Assembly (NCBI RefSeq): GCF_902459465.1
Contig: NC_047076.1
Location: forward strand, 14,206,146-14,270,145
Length of the DNA stretch: 64,000 nucleotides
DNA from: Asterias rubens
Taxonomy: Eukaryota; Echinodermata; Asteroidea; Forcipulatida; Asteriidae
Direction of reading: 5' to 3'
How positions within the stretch are numbered: position 1 is the first letter of the stretch; every line of letters starts with the position of its first letter. Shown piece after piece: positions 21,367-33,700 of the stretch. The notes below the pieces were generated by a model. That model made no database searches. It was given only the letters and a program-made list of their open reading frames with translations, and had not been told where the DNA came from. A program made the position numbers and the translations under genes.

Positions 21367-22914
21367 ATGGTAAGACGAAATAAGTTATATATGGGGGAAA
21401 GTAGATGATGTATCTGGTCGCTACTGTACTTTTTCGTTAGTTATGACCTTACCATCGGAGCATGTTTAGCAACATCGGGTAACAATAATCTAATATTTGT
21501 ATTAAAATTATAAATGTTATTAATTTCGAGTCGCCCTTCCACCATTGCTGACAAAGTCGCCCCTAGCAAAGTCGCCCTCAGATGAAGGTTCTTCATTTCC
21601 TTCCTCCGTGCTGGGAGCAAACTTAAAAACAAACACATTGTAGATTTATAATAAAGAAGAGTACCCACAAACAATTACAAACACTCGTTCCTACAGAAAA
21701 CTACAGGTTTTTATAACTTTTAATATTCATTATTTTTACACTTTTTTTTGTAATAATGTTTATTATTGTTAATTGTTATTTACTTTGTGTATAATATATA
21801 ATATTTGCATACTTGACTCCCTTGAGTCTTGGGTTAATAATATTACACTATTTTTCATTATAATTATAACTTATTCATTTTTTGAGCGACGTTATGGGTG
21901 CGTTCGATAAGCTTCCCTGAGTTGACCCCACGGTGCATGGTGCCTGTGAAATACTGTTGCTTTGTTCTCAATGATGAATTTTGCAATTTGTCTTTTGTTG
22001 TATCAGAAGCAGTTACTGTTGCAGAGTAGATCGAAGCCCACAAAGGTTCAGGACAAGGAACTTGTTTTAGAGTTTGTTTCATTATCCCATCGAAGATAAA
22101 GAATTATGGTAAGTAAGATGTTGCTCACCATAGATTGAGTAGATGCGAGTCTTCAACACTTAGTCTTAAAAGAGACGACCACCTCTTTCATCCTTTGATG
22201 GAAGCGTCAGCAACAGTAGTATCTCAAACGGAATAACGGATAACAACATGTATGGCATGGCAAGAGTATCATTCTTCCCAAAACTTTCCTTTTAAAATGT
22301 ACCAAAGAATGCAGTCATCTAGGTGCTCCGATTGTGTGTTTGTGTGGTAAGGCAAGTGTAGATATCGACATTACACAAAATTAATCATCAACAAGATTTG
22401 ACATGTTCCCAGGCCATTAATTTGTTTGCAGTCGGTCTCAAGGAGAGCTGCAGTGATCATTTTGAAAGAAATTGTATGCAGAAATGGGGTCTGTTGCATT
22501 AGAGCAGCTCAGCAGCATTATATCTTATGTCTCGTTTATAATCTTTAACGGTCAACAGCGCAACTTTGTTGGGAACAAAATTGCCCCGCATCCTTGTTAA
22601 ATCTAATTGTGATCGATCATTAATTTCCATATTTATTTTTATGAGTGTAGCCATAGAAGTCAACTTTCATGTTTAAATGTTTATTTATTGGCCTGCTTAT
22701 CGTGACTTGTATATTTTGTATCATAATACAGGCTGGACTAAGGAAACTGAAGCCTTTGTTTGATCGCATCTTAGTTGAGAGATTTGCACCTGAGCTGAAG
22801 ACAAAAGGTGGTATTATGCTTCCAGAGAAGAGCCAGGCCAAGGTACTGGATGCTACAGTTTGTGCTGTGGGACCTGGAGCCAGAAACCAGGTTAGATCAA
22901 CTAAAACTTATCTA

Positions 22915-22952
<38 letters not shown>

Positions 22953-24498
22953 CGTATTTATAACGGGCCTTTTGCCTAAGGATACAAAGCGCCAGGTATT
23001 ATAACTGCAAGGAGTGGGGCGAATTTTTGAGATATAAGACCTAATCCTTAATCACCATGTAATGGTTAACAAGGTGCTGTGGCGCAATATGCTGCCAATC
23101 CAGCCAGGAACACCGGGGCGAACCCCTTCTCTTAACGTTAAGTGCACTGGGTTCTTTTACATGCGTTTACACAACACATGGGACCAACGGCTTTACGTCC
23201 CATCCGAAGGCTCAGCAATGGTAATGTGTCTTGCTTAAGGACACAAGTGTCGTGGCTGGGGATTGGAACCCACACTCTGCTGATCAGAAACACCAGAGTT
23301 TGAATTCAGTGCTCCTAACCGCTCGGCCACGACACTTCCATTATCTCACCATTTAATCTTGTTATGGGACTTAAACAAAAAAACCTTAATACATGCAACA
23401 CATGCCTGATGCTTCTGGAAGGCAGTGCCCTCAATGCCCCTGGTCTTTGCCTTGATATACTCCAATGTTGGAAGAAGAATTTGTTTATTTCCAGGTGACT
23501 TTAATAACAAAATTAGATTGATGGTCAATTTATGGTCATATTTGTAAGAGTACCTTGAAATGAGCATGAGTACACCATGGACCACAATGCCACCTCTTTT
23601 CTCTTAGGATTTATTCTGGAGAGCCACAAATCTTATTGTTTGCTTTTTGATGTCTTGATAGCAAGGAGACATGGTGCCAGTGGCTGTAACTGTTGGTGAT
23701 AGAGTTTTGCTTCCAGAATATGGAGGAACTAAAGTTTCTGTTGATGACAAAGTGAGTTATTTTGCAACGTGTTCACATAAACGAATTCTTCTTTCAATTT
23801 CAGGAAAAAAGCCAATACAGTAATCAACAAATGCAAATAATCGCACACCGCATTTTTTCATGGTTTGTTGTCAAATGAACAGTCATGACAATAGTGATGA
23901 AAAGAAACATAACCATAGTTTCTAATCTTACCAGTGAAACAGCTGGGCTAATACCCCGTTCACACAACCATGACAACTCTCATTATCAAGTCCGGGCACT
24001 GTAGTTGTCTAAATCTAGCAAATTGGGAAATTAAAAACTACATCACAACTACTGCTGGCCATGACTTGGCTACGCTTCTTTTAGCACAATCAAAATAAAC
24101 ATGGGAGAGAGAATACAGCTTCCCTACCTGGGAGATCCCACCTAGACCAAATCACGCTCATGGAGATCCTCCTACATTTGGCCTATGCTTGCCCATGCTC
24201 TCAGCCACTTTTCCATCAGAGTAGAAGCGGTGTCTAAGTGTGGCCTGGCTTTAAACTGCATGTGTAAACTATATGTAAGCCTGGGTCTTCATCCCTCTAT
24301 GTGTACAAACAAGTATTAACTTCATTTGCTGTAAATAAATGCAAAAATTGTTGGTTTTTCTTAGGAGCCTTTTACATTTAGGGAAGTTTTGTGTTGGGAC
24401 AGTTCACTAAGATTCTTTTCTCTTTTGTTTTCTTGGTACAGGAATTTTATTTATTCAGGGAAGGAGATATATTGGCCAAGTGGGAGGAGTCAGCTTGA
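21367..24498 (+). CDS. HSPE1: HSPE1, mitochondrial 10-kDa chaperonin (HSP10)
   Basis: Coding exons 22732-22890, 23662-23751 and 24442-24498 encode 101 residues from AGLRKLKPLFDRILVER to GDILAKWEESA, stop TGA at 24496-24498. With one initiator Met from a separate exon the length is 102 aa, the same as human HSP10. Visible motifs are the cpn10 start KPLFDRILVER, the mobile-loop segment ELKTKGGIMLPEKSQAK and LLPEYGGTKV. Exon 2 starts in phase 0, so the upstream exon must end exactly with ATG. Three ATG/GT sites fit: 21367-21369 (CCTCCATG/GTAAGACG), 22106-22108 (GAATTATG/GTAAGTAAG, the best donor) and 20809-20811. The start given is my choice nearest the promoter and is uncertain; the other exons are secure. 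The product caps the HSP60 ring in the matrix. Confidence 0.9.
22914..22950 (+). repeat. (AAT)n microsatellite
   Basis: About 12 AAT units, starting 24 bases after the HSPE1 exon 2 donor. Confidence 0.95.
23035..23340 (-). mobile_element. tRNA-derived SINE, minus strand
   Basis: The minus strand begins GTCGTGGCCGAGCGGTTAGG, a Leu/Ser-type A box, then GTGTGGGTTCCAATCCCC as B box. The body ACACTTGTGTCCTTAAGCAA is related to the SINE at 11.4-12.0 kb. It lies in HSPE1 intron 2. Confidence 0.85.
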
Positions 24499-25804
24499 TT
24501 CAGTGACTTTTGACCTCAACATTAGATTTGTACACCTGTGTACGGTGATCTAGCATGGTTAAAGCAATGAGCTCTGATCACTATGCGACCACATATCTTG
24601 AGATATTAATGGACTGTTGCATAAGAATAAAGAGGCACATTGGTAGTAAGATTTGATAGGTATGAGTTTATCAACCATGTGCACTGACATCACATGTGGC
24701 TACAGTCTCCTGATGGTCTGCCATTTTGGGAGTCAAATTACTTGTAAAGAAATGATGCTCATCTCACTATGTGCACATTGTCTTTGCACATTGCATAGGA
24801 ACTGAATTGCACTGGGAATCTGACTTTCAAAATGGCGCACCAAAGATTTATTCTGGCTGATAAAAGGAGTCAATAGCCAACTTACACAACTATTCCAATG
24901 TGTAAGTCAACTATTTGTCTCATGTTCAATCAGCTTTCTTAACAATTTGCTGTTCCTTAAACATCATGTAGAGTTTGTACACATGGTTGATTAACTAGAC
25001 CACCAACTCATCATTCTGTACACCTGGATGTTTTCAAACTTCATGGACACTAGATTTTTGTGAGACTGATGTAATGATTTTGAGTATTCTGCAAACCTTT
25101 TATTTGCTATTAAAACATTTAGGCAAACACAAGTTACATGTTTTGTAAATTCTGTGTTTAATTGGTCCTGTATGTTTATTTTATACCAAAAGAATGAGGG
25201 CACTAGTATGCATAAGGCTGTACAAAAATTAATATTTTAAGGTTTGTAGACAATAAGCAAGGCACATGTCCGTCAACAAATTGCTGGATGCTTAACTACA
25301 AAACCCAAGTTAGGCATTTCTCATTCTTAAATTTCACATTTCATTTGTGATTGTACTTGTATTGTGTTGATTTTGTTATTATTGATCAGCTTATTGAAAA
25401 TAACTGCAGATATATAATCTTTCCAACTGAACAATTTACCCACACTTATCGGTTTGTCATTCCACATTTGCGTTTGTCCGGCCAGTTCATCTGTATTTTT
25501 GCATCATCATTGTGATCCATTACGTTTCTTATACTGCCCAAAAGGTATTCTCAAAATAACTGACTGTTGCGTATAATACTGTCCACTATTGAACAATAAT
25601 AGTAATTTGAATAGTTAAGTCTTTAAGCCACTATTCTCCAGTATTAAGGGCAGAAGCTCAAATCAATGATATAGACACTGTTATGTTCAACATAGACAAA
25701 AGGGTTTGTTCGTATGGGTTTTAATTGATTTCTCTATTAGAGTTCGACAAGTAATAAAAAATAGAGACTGTAGTGGAAAGGATTGTATAGAGCGATAAGT
25801 TCAG

Positions 25805-26053
25805 GGCCAAATTTCATGGCTAGGCTTACCGATGAATTCTGCGCTTACGATCACCATTCGCCGCTTTAATACCTGCAAGTGCCGAATTTCTGCGCTAGCT
25901 GTTTAAGCGTATAATGCCTAGTAACGTGAAGTACGCAAAGCAGAAGTCGAAATTCCCGGCTAATGCGTGAAATACGCTTACATAAGCCAAAATTTACCCT
26001 GCTTCCAAAAGCGCAGATTGTTTGCTTAGTGCAAGAGCCATGAAATTGGGCCC
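25805..26053. mobile_element. MITE family C copy
   Basis: GGGCCAAATTTCATGGCTAGG at the left and GAGCCATGAAATTGGGCCC at the right, with TTTCTGCGCTAGC inside. It ends about 50 bp before the candidate polyadenylation signal of HSPE1. Confidence 0.85.
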
Positions 26054-26103
26054 AGGTCTTTGCATTGTAAAACTTGGTAATAAATGTATGCCAGATTGTA
26101 ATT

Positions 26104-26109
26104 CAATAA
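26104..26109 (+). terminator. Candidate HSPE1 polyadenylation signal
   Basis: AATAAA with GT-rich TGTTTGTGGTTTG about 30 bases downstream. Confidence 0.45.
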
Positions 26110-26634
26110 ACGTTTTCATGGACTATTAGAAAAACTGTTTGTGGTTTGATTTTTTTGTTGGTACTATCCTTTAATATTTGTTCAATCTAGACTGATACCC
26201 CAATTAAAGGCACATTTTTAATTAACTATGAACAGTAATTACAAACTGGTGGACTTGTATAATGCTTGTCACTGTCATCTTGGAGCCATTGTGTTTTCTT
26301 GGATTACTAGAATAGCAATTTGTAAACCTGTGGCTTCCAGATTTTTTCTCACAGGCCAATATACAAATTTATGGCTTCGTGAGTGGCTTCAAGGCCAAGT
26401 CAATGAAAAGGGCTATTCTCCAACAATGTCATAGCCATTGGCGACAGCTCCCCCCCCCCATGTCCCTTGATTTTGATGCAGCATTAGTCTTAGACCTTGG
26501 TCGTCGATCTCATGCTTGAATCCCTTTAATTGTGGACTTTAAGATTCCAGACCTTGGTCTCAACTGTGTGGGCTCAAAACCTTGGTTGACACTCCTAAAA
26601 CCTCGGGCCGCAGATCTGTGTGTCTGATGAGACC

Positions 26635-27210
26635 AGGCCCAGAAGGTCAAGGTTAAGGTAAAGACCATGAGTCTGGCAGCTAAAGGCTGAGCCCAAAAGG
26701 CTAAGACCAGTAGGGGAACTCTGAGACCAGAAAGTCCAGACCAAGACAAGAAGGTCAAGGCTAAGGTGAAGACCATGAGTCCGGCAGCCAAAGGCTGAGC
26801 CCAAAAGGCTAAGACCAGTAGGGGAACTCTGAGACCTCTGAGACCAGAAGGTCCAGACCAAGACATGAAGGTCAAGGCTAAGGTGAAGACCATGAGTCCG
26901 GCAGCCAAAGGCTGAGCCCAAAAGGCTAAGACCAGTAGGGGAACTCTGAGACCAGAAAGTCCAGACCAAGACAAGAAGGTCAAGGCTAAGGTGAAGACCA
27001 TGAGTCTGGCAGCCAAAAGCTGAGCCCAAAAGGCCAAGCCTAAGACCAGTAGGGGAACTCTGAGACCAGAAAGTCCAGACCAAGACAAGAAGGTCAAGGC
27101 TAAGGTGAAGACCATGAGTCCGGCAGCCAAAGGCTGAGCCCAAAAGGCCAAGCCTAAGACCAGTAGGGGAACTCTGAGACCAGAAAGTCCAGACCAAGAC
27201 ATGAAGGTCC
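26635..27210. repeat. 108-117 bp tandem array, about 5 copies
   Basis: The unit contains GGTCAAGGCTAAGGTGAAGA, CCATGAGTC, GCCAAAGGCTGAGCCCAAAA and ACCAGTAGGGGAACTCTGAG. Successive GACCATGAG marks are 108, 117, 108 and 114 bp apart. The length changes (9 and 6 bp) keep the period a multiple of three, so two minus-strand frames stay open for about 245 codons. The right end is joined to a family C MITE fragment (27208-27269). There is no start context or homology to support a gene. Confidence 0.9.
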
Positions 27211-27865
27211 CTGCTTCCGTAAGCGCCGATTCTGTGCTTACGGTAAGCAGAGCCATGAAATTGGGCCCAGTAGGGGAAGACTGAGACCAGCAAAACTCGG
27301 TATCCTGACCTACAAAATTGAAGTACTGTCACAAAAACAAATGAACACTATTTGTCATAATGAAATTTGCATTCAAAGTTTTATATGGACCAAAATAGGC
27401 AATCAATAGAATAATCACAAATTAAAAGTTTGAACTATTTAGCAATTAACCAGACTACATGGACTACTACTACTTGATTAATTTGTTTGTTTAATATTGG
27501 CCGTTGTTCACCTAAGATTACATACACATTAATAACAGGGTTTACAAAAGAAGGCCCCCCCCCCCCTCGAAAAAACAAAACCACCCAAACAAACCTGAAC
27601 AAACAAACAAAGAAACTCCCCCAGCAACCCCAAATAAAGAATTATGCATAGTTAGTTGCTATGGCAGTCAGCAATGTGTATACAGATTAAAGCAAATACA
27701 CAATAATAAGCTTTAGTGTTTTATCTGAATAATGACGAATATAACAAATACCAACATCAGCCTATCAAACTTTAGATCTCTCATCTGCAACACAGGCATA
27801 TCATATCAATGTTTTTGATGTAACAATCATTACTTCAATTTGAATGATATTACAGCATTATTGAC

Positions 27866-28050
27866 CCAATTCATCTGAGGTCATCGTCAGATAAATCTTG
27901 GATGCGCCATTTTGGTTGTCAATGTCTCTGCGCGTTATTTAGTGAAGTGCGCATTTTAGGCGACGCAGTGTTTACCAGTACACTGTAAGCCAATTGACCA
28001 TCAAAATGGCGAGCGTGGCACAGTCGCCGCGTGTGACATGCGTGCAGTCC
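27866..28050 (+). mobile_element. Dispersed element family I, copy 2
   Basis: TGCGCCATTTTGGTTGTC, then GTGAAGTGCGCATTTTAGGC, then AAAATGGCGAGCGTGGCAC. It is closely similar to 8519-8710 and lies in the HSPE1-CS spacer. Confidence 0.8.
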
Positions 28051-28119
28051 AACCATGCTACTAATAATGATCTTATAATAGCCAAATCATTATAACAGAA
28101 TCTATTATGTAGACTATAA

Positions 28120-28439
28120 GAGCAAGTTCGAGAGTGCACAATGGTTAACTATAGTTTGACCACTTGCACTCGAACCCAGGCTGGTTGACCATTGGTTGAC
28201 TACTCTGGTCGACCACTTGGAACCAACCTCAAGCCCATGGTTTCTTCACTGGTCCCAACAGCATGTTCCATTCTAACATGTGTAAAGCGCAGAGGGGAAC
28301 CAGTGACACTATAGCGAAAAATGCGAAAGGTTGACTTGACTTCCAAATGATTTGTTCGAGTGAGTGTGTCACTGCGCATGTACGTTGCTGGTCAGTAGCC
28401 AAGCACGGGTTGACTAAATGTGCCCACTCGAACTTGCCC
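28120..28439. mobile_element. MITE family J, copy 2
   Basis: Terminal inverted repeats GAGCAAGTTCGAGAGTG and CCCACTCGAACTTGCC. The body matches 2314-2719 but has a single, shorter version of the segment that is tandemly tripled there. Confidence 0.85.
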
Positions 28440-28993
28440 TAGTAATAATTATCAACCGATAATTACCACAAAATCAACAGCAGAATACCATCACTCAATA
28501 CAATGTGAACCACTTTATTCACCCATCAAATTTAATACTCATCATAGCATTTTTCCTTTAGCAATTATGTCAGGGTTATACTTGTGATAAAGTGTTTTAA
28601 ATATGTTTTTTTATAATGTTTGCAAATAAGGTTCCCATGTCAGAGCTATAATATGTACGTGTAATGTGTGATGAAAATTAAACTTTATCACATGAGACTT
28701 GCACATTCTATTGAGCAATATGATTTCAAGTGTTAGTTAAAGATGCAGTCTAGTGCAGTTTTAAATGACAGGCTTTATGTAGGATTTCAAACTTCGCATG
28801 GTGGAATATTAAGTTTTGCAGTACATGTAAATGAAAACTATCTCCTTATAAGCTGCAGAAATATCTCACAACCAGTTACATGGTACAGATAGTAGGAGGG
28901 TTATCTTGAGCCTCAACTATTTAGAGAATGTTCATCTGACAAAATATAAATCAAGCTATTGTTATACCTTGTTACATTGATTCCACCGTATAG

Positions 28994-29209
28994 GGTGCAT
29001 TTGATTAGCTTTCCTTTGTCAAACCCTGTGCTCACTCAGGTGAGCCCCTGACAAGAGCTAATCGAACGATCACCACCATCTTGTGGTGACATCATTACAC
29101 CTCAGGCCAGCCCCAAGTGACCTACTCTACAAGCTGACCCGGGTGAGCCCCTGGAATGATGTCAAAGCTATTCAAACGCAGACCAAGGGAAGCTAATCAA
29201 ACGCACCCA
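28994..29209. mobile_element. MITE family D, best copy
   Basis: Left end GGGTGCATTTGATTAGCTTTC and right end GGGAAGCTAATCAAACGCACC are inverted repeats of about 20 bp. Inside are GAGCCCCTGACAAGAGCTAA and CCTCAGGCCAGCCCCAAGTG. Confidence 0.88.
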
Positions 29210-30702
29210 TTGATTCCACCAAATACATGCTCTCCTCATATTTCCATTTTAGATGAACACATAATATGACATAATTAAATGTGTTTAATTTGAGTTCAGT
29301 GTTGTATTGTGTGTAACTGCACCAGCACCCTATAACCTTAAGATAAATGCAGTATTCCACTAACAAGTATTATCTTCAAGCAATATTGAATCCTCAAGCT
29401 TGATTGGTCAACCCATGGCAAGAAAAGGTGTGATATAAACCTACATCACTCGTCCCATATCACAACCTGCATACTGCGCTGCTCTAACTCATTGTATTGC
29501 GCTATTTTAAGCTAAGAAAATGTACAGCCGTTCAAAAGCAGTTCCATCACTTATTGCAACTGCGTGTAGCTTCCTTGAAGATAAACTTATTCTCACACGC
29601 ACTTGTGAAATGGAAAATATAGCGCGTCTGCGGCCCATATTGGGCACAAAATCACTATATTTCTTTGCATTCTACTCGGGCTTATTATTAACAAAAAATA
29701 CTGCATGTAATCAACAGTATGCTTGCAAATGTTGAAGAGTACTCTTTTATTGATGTGGAGGTCAATGGCCTGCTACAGACCTGTATAATGAGAGAATTTG
29801 TCTGTTCTCTACATTACATTAGAACCGCTGTAACTAAACTAAAGCTTGGAAGAAAAAGCAGTCAGTCAGGACCCTTTTGGTGGAGAATCAATGTTTAGTA
29901 TCGCTATTGCAAAAAGGAGCATAACCAAAACTGGAGTAGAAGGATAAAGATCTAATATACATGTCAATAAGAAATGCTGTTTGTAACATGAGCATCAAAC
30001 AAATCAATTGTATAAAGTCGTGCAATCAATCATTTGACATTCTTAATGAGTGTAGTATTCTTGAGCAATGACAATGAGGTAATCTTGGGTCCAACATATC
30101 TTATATGTTATAATAAAAAGGAACCACAAAAAACACTACATTCTTCAAAATTGAACTGGGTTATGGGTAGCTGTAAATTTATGCCTACATGTATTTTCAC
30201 ATAAATTGTAAACATGTATGCATTAATATATATATATAAATCCTGTTTGAATAAAAAGTTTCCCAAAACATTGAAAGAACATGTGAAACAAAACAATAAC
30301 CAGCCTACATTAGCAAAGTGATCATTCTGTATGCAATGACAGTTATAACTGTCTCAGAGCTGTACCTACTAGCATGCGAGTCATAACTTACTTCTGGAAA
30401 ATAATTCAGACATATTTTCACTTTAAGTCGATATTAAAAAATTATTATGATACTCGCCCATCTTGGTATAAAGTTCTTCAAATGTTTGGAAACTTCTTAT
30501 ATACAAAATCTATTGAATAGTAAACAAGGTAGTAATAGTAGTAACATCCAAAACAATGTACATTTACTTTTGAGTTTTGAATAGTTGAAACCATTCACAG
30601 CAATCAATAAAATCAACATCGAAAATGACATGACAATCTTTGTAGTGATCACCTATAACTAATAAGTGTGTGTATTTGAGAAGAACCAAAGATTGTATAC
30701 AA
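29210..30702. other. Region downstream of CS
   Basis: It should contain the CS 3' UTR on the minus strand. I see AT-rich sequence with no recognisable exon; the 71-codon plus-strand frame at 29520-29735 shows no family features. A minus-strand AATAAA (TTTATT on plus) is near 29745, but I cannot say which signal is used. Confidence 0.5.
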
Positions 30703-33700
30703 TTACTTGGCTCCTGTAAGCTTCATCAATCCCTCGGTGCTCATTGATTTAGGACGTTCGAGGGGCAGACCAAGTGCTCTATCCCACACCAGAGATGACA
30801 AAGTCCCTAGTGCTCTAGATACTCCAAACAACACTGTGTAGTAATTCATCTCGGTCATGCCATAATACTGTAAGAAATAGTCAGAATAATAATTAATAAT
30901 TATAAATTTATAACGCGCACATACCTGTCTCAATAGAGACACCCAAGGCGCACAAAAAAGAAAGTCAATGTAACATTTAACAGAAAACCTCCCTATTGAA
31001 TGTATATTTGATACTAACCTGCAAGAGTACACCACTGTGTGCATCCACATTAGGCCATGGATTCTTAGCTTTCCCATGCTCCAACAAGGTGTCAGGAACC
31101 ACCTTATATATCTGAGATACTAACTTAAAGAGGGGGTCGTCTGGCAGGTGTTCCAATGCAAACTGACGCTGACAAGTATATCTTGGATCAGTCTTCCTCA
31201 ATACAGCATGTCCATAGCCGGGTACAACCTGGTCAACAAAAACAAATTCCCATCAAGCTAAAGACTGTAGTTTTAAGACAGTGGACACTATTGGTAACTT
31301 TCAAAGATCAGTCTTCTCACTTGGTGTGTCTCAACATATGCATAAAATAACAAACCTGTGAAAATTTGAGCTCAATTGGTCGTCGGAGTTGCGAGATAAT
31401 AATGAAAGAAAAAATAACCCTTGTCACACACGAAGTTGTGTGCTTTCAGATGCTTGATTTCGAGACCTCACATTCTAAATCTGAGGTCTCGAAATCAAAT
31501 TCGTGGACAATTACATCTTTCTCAAAAAACTACATCACTGTAGAGGGAGACGTTTCTCACAATGTTTTATACTATCAACCTCTCCCTATTGCTAGTTGCA
31601 GCGCTGGTAATACGACAATGTACACACGAACACTGCGCGGGTACCATGCACAAACTTTGTTACACGTACGCCGTGTGGAACAGTGGAATTTTTATCAAAT
31701 GTTGGGGAAAACTAATTTCCATCATAGTTTCGTGGTTTTTCAAGGTTGAATTGTTCCAAACCCAAATAATTCTGAATGTTAAAGGAATAATCTTTCAGTT
31801 AAACTTCATGCTGGGTAAGAAATGTTGCTAAAATCATGAGAAACATGCACGGGGAAATTGCGAATGTTCCCTGGTCTTCAAGCCGAGTATACCCGTGGGG
31901 GTTGATGTTATGCGCTGAGTGACAGCTGTCTTACTATGTTTTGACTTGACGAAACAAAACTCGCATTTCAAGTTGGAAATATCAACGCAAATGGCTCTAA
32001 AATTTCAGGTAAACATTGTCAAACTTATTGTTGAAATCGTCTACACATTGTAATCTAACTTCTTGTTGAGTTGTTTGTTCATTTTGGTAATTTTGTTTGC
32101 CTGACTACGGGGGGTTAAAAATTGATGTTTTCATTATCGTAAACAAATATTATTTTAATGAGTGTGTGAGACGTCGCGTTTTTAAAATTAATTTTTCTGG
32201 CGTTTGTGTTTTCCAAAACGGGTCGTAAAATTAAACGGGTCAAGGTCGTCAAAAATTCCACATTATTTCAGACAGGAAGGTCGTATGATCTTGATTTTTA
32301 CTTCATTTAAAATGTTAAGATTTGCTTGTTTGGATTATTATGATAAACGCAAAAGTGAAATTCACTAGACATGCCTCATTTCGTTAGAGCGGGTCACAAA
32401 TTGTTTTGCTGTTCAATGGTTCCCATAGAAAGTCCACAACTTTGCCATGACTTTCAGGATAAAATGAAGCAGTTCTTAGACAATTCTTGTATGGACACAT
32501 TAAAATAACAAGACTGATTGAAAATGTTTCTTACCTGTCCAGATTGCAGGGTATTCCAGATGAATTCCTTCAACTGTGCATCAGATACTTCACCTCCTAA
32601 TTGTTCTTGAAGCTTGGTTATCCACACTAATACTTCCTACAGTGTAAATCAATGTAAATACATGAATTCAATATTGAGAGGCATTCTGAACACCATACAA
32701 TCATTGCATACTGTGACGGGGTCCATAGCTATTTGTATACCTGAGGCAAAGCCGAGGGTGCCATTTCACCCCCCCAGGATGTACAAGACACAGGGACCAC
32801 CGTCCAAGCCACAGCGTACAACAATTCTTCTGTTACACCTTGTTTACATTATTTATTTTCTCGAGCGCTTTTGTCATCTTCAAACATTATTTCGACGGAC
32901 TATGCATACATGTAGTTTACTAAGCGGCAGACAGTTGAATAACCATCGAGTTCAACACTTTCAACATGTTGAAAGCGTTGAACTCGATGGACGAGATAAA
33001 CCTTTAAGAAATAGGTGAGGGGAACACAAAGTCTATCCTTTGATGTTCTTAAGTTGTTCTTGAACATTGTCATCAACTTAATTGTTATCCAGTATCCTTA
33101 AAGACAGTGGACACTAATGGTAATTATCAAAGAATAGCCTTCACAGTTGGTGTATCTCAACATATGCATAAAATAACAAACCTGTGAACGTTTGAGCTCA
33201 ATTGGTCTTCAAAGTTGCGAGATAATAATGAAAGAAAATACACCCTTGTCACAAGGAGTTGTGTGCTTTCAGATGCTTAATTTCAAGACCTCAAGTTCTA
33301 AATCTGAGATCTCGAAATCAAATTCATGGAAATTTACTTCTTTCTCGAAAACTACTCACTTCAGAGGGAGTCGTTTCTTACAATGTTTTATACTATCAAC
33401 CTCTCCCCCATTACTCGTCACCAAGTAAGTTTTTATGCTAATAATTATTTTGAGTAATTACCAATAGTGTCCACTGCCTGCAAAGACATTTCCCGATATT
33501 TTCAGTGGGTTTGCTAGCAGGCATCATTTCATACTGACCTGGTTTGCTAATCCATGCAATGGTCCTGCGAGACCATTCATTCCGGCAGCCAAGCTGAGGT
33601 AGGGGTCCGATAGAGCACTGCCTACCAGATGGACTGTATGTGCACTAACATTCCCTCCCTCATGGTCACTGTCATCAGCAAAATAAAACTCTTTGTTTAC

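Larger units (their letters stand above)
24499..26125 (+). other. Probable HSPE1 3' UTR
   Basis: Runs from the stop codon to the AATAAA at 26104-26109, which is followed by GT-rich sequence. No ORF of interest. A family C MITE occupies 25805-26053, so if the distal site is used the MITE is part of the mRNA. An earlier AATAAA at 24626-24631 would give a much shorter UTR. Confidence 0.5.

Noticed and set aside
29520-29735. 71-codon ATG frame downstream of CS
   Set aside because: No family features and no splice or promoter context; length is within chance expectation.
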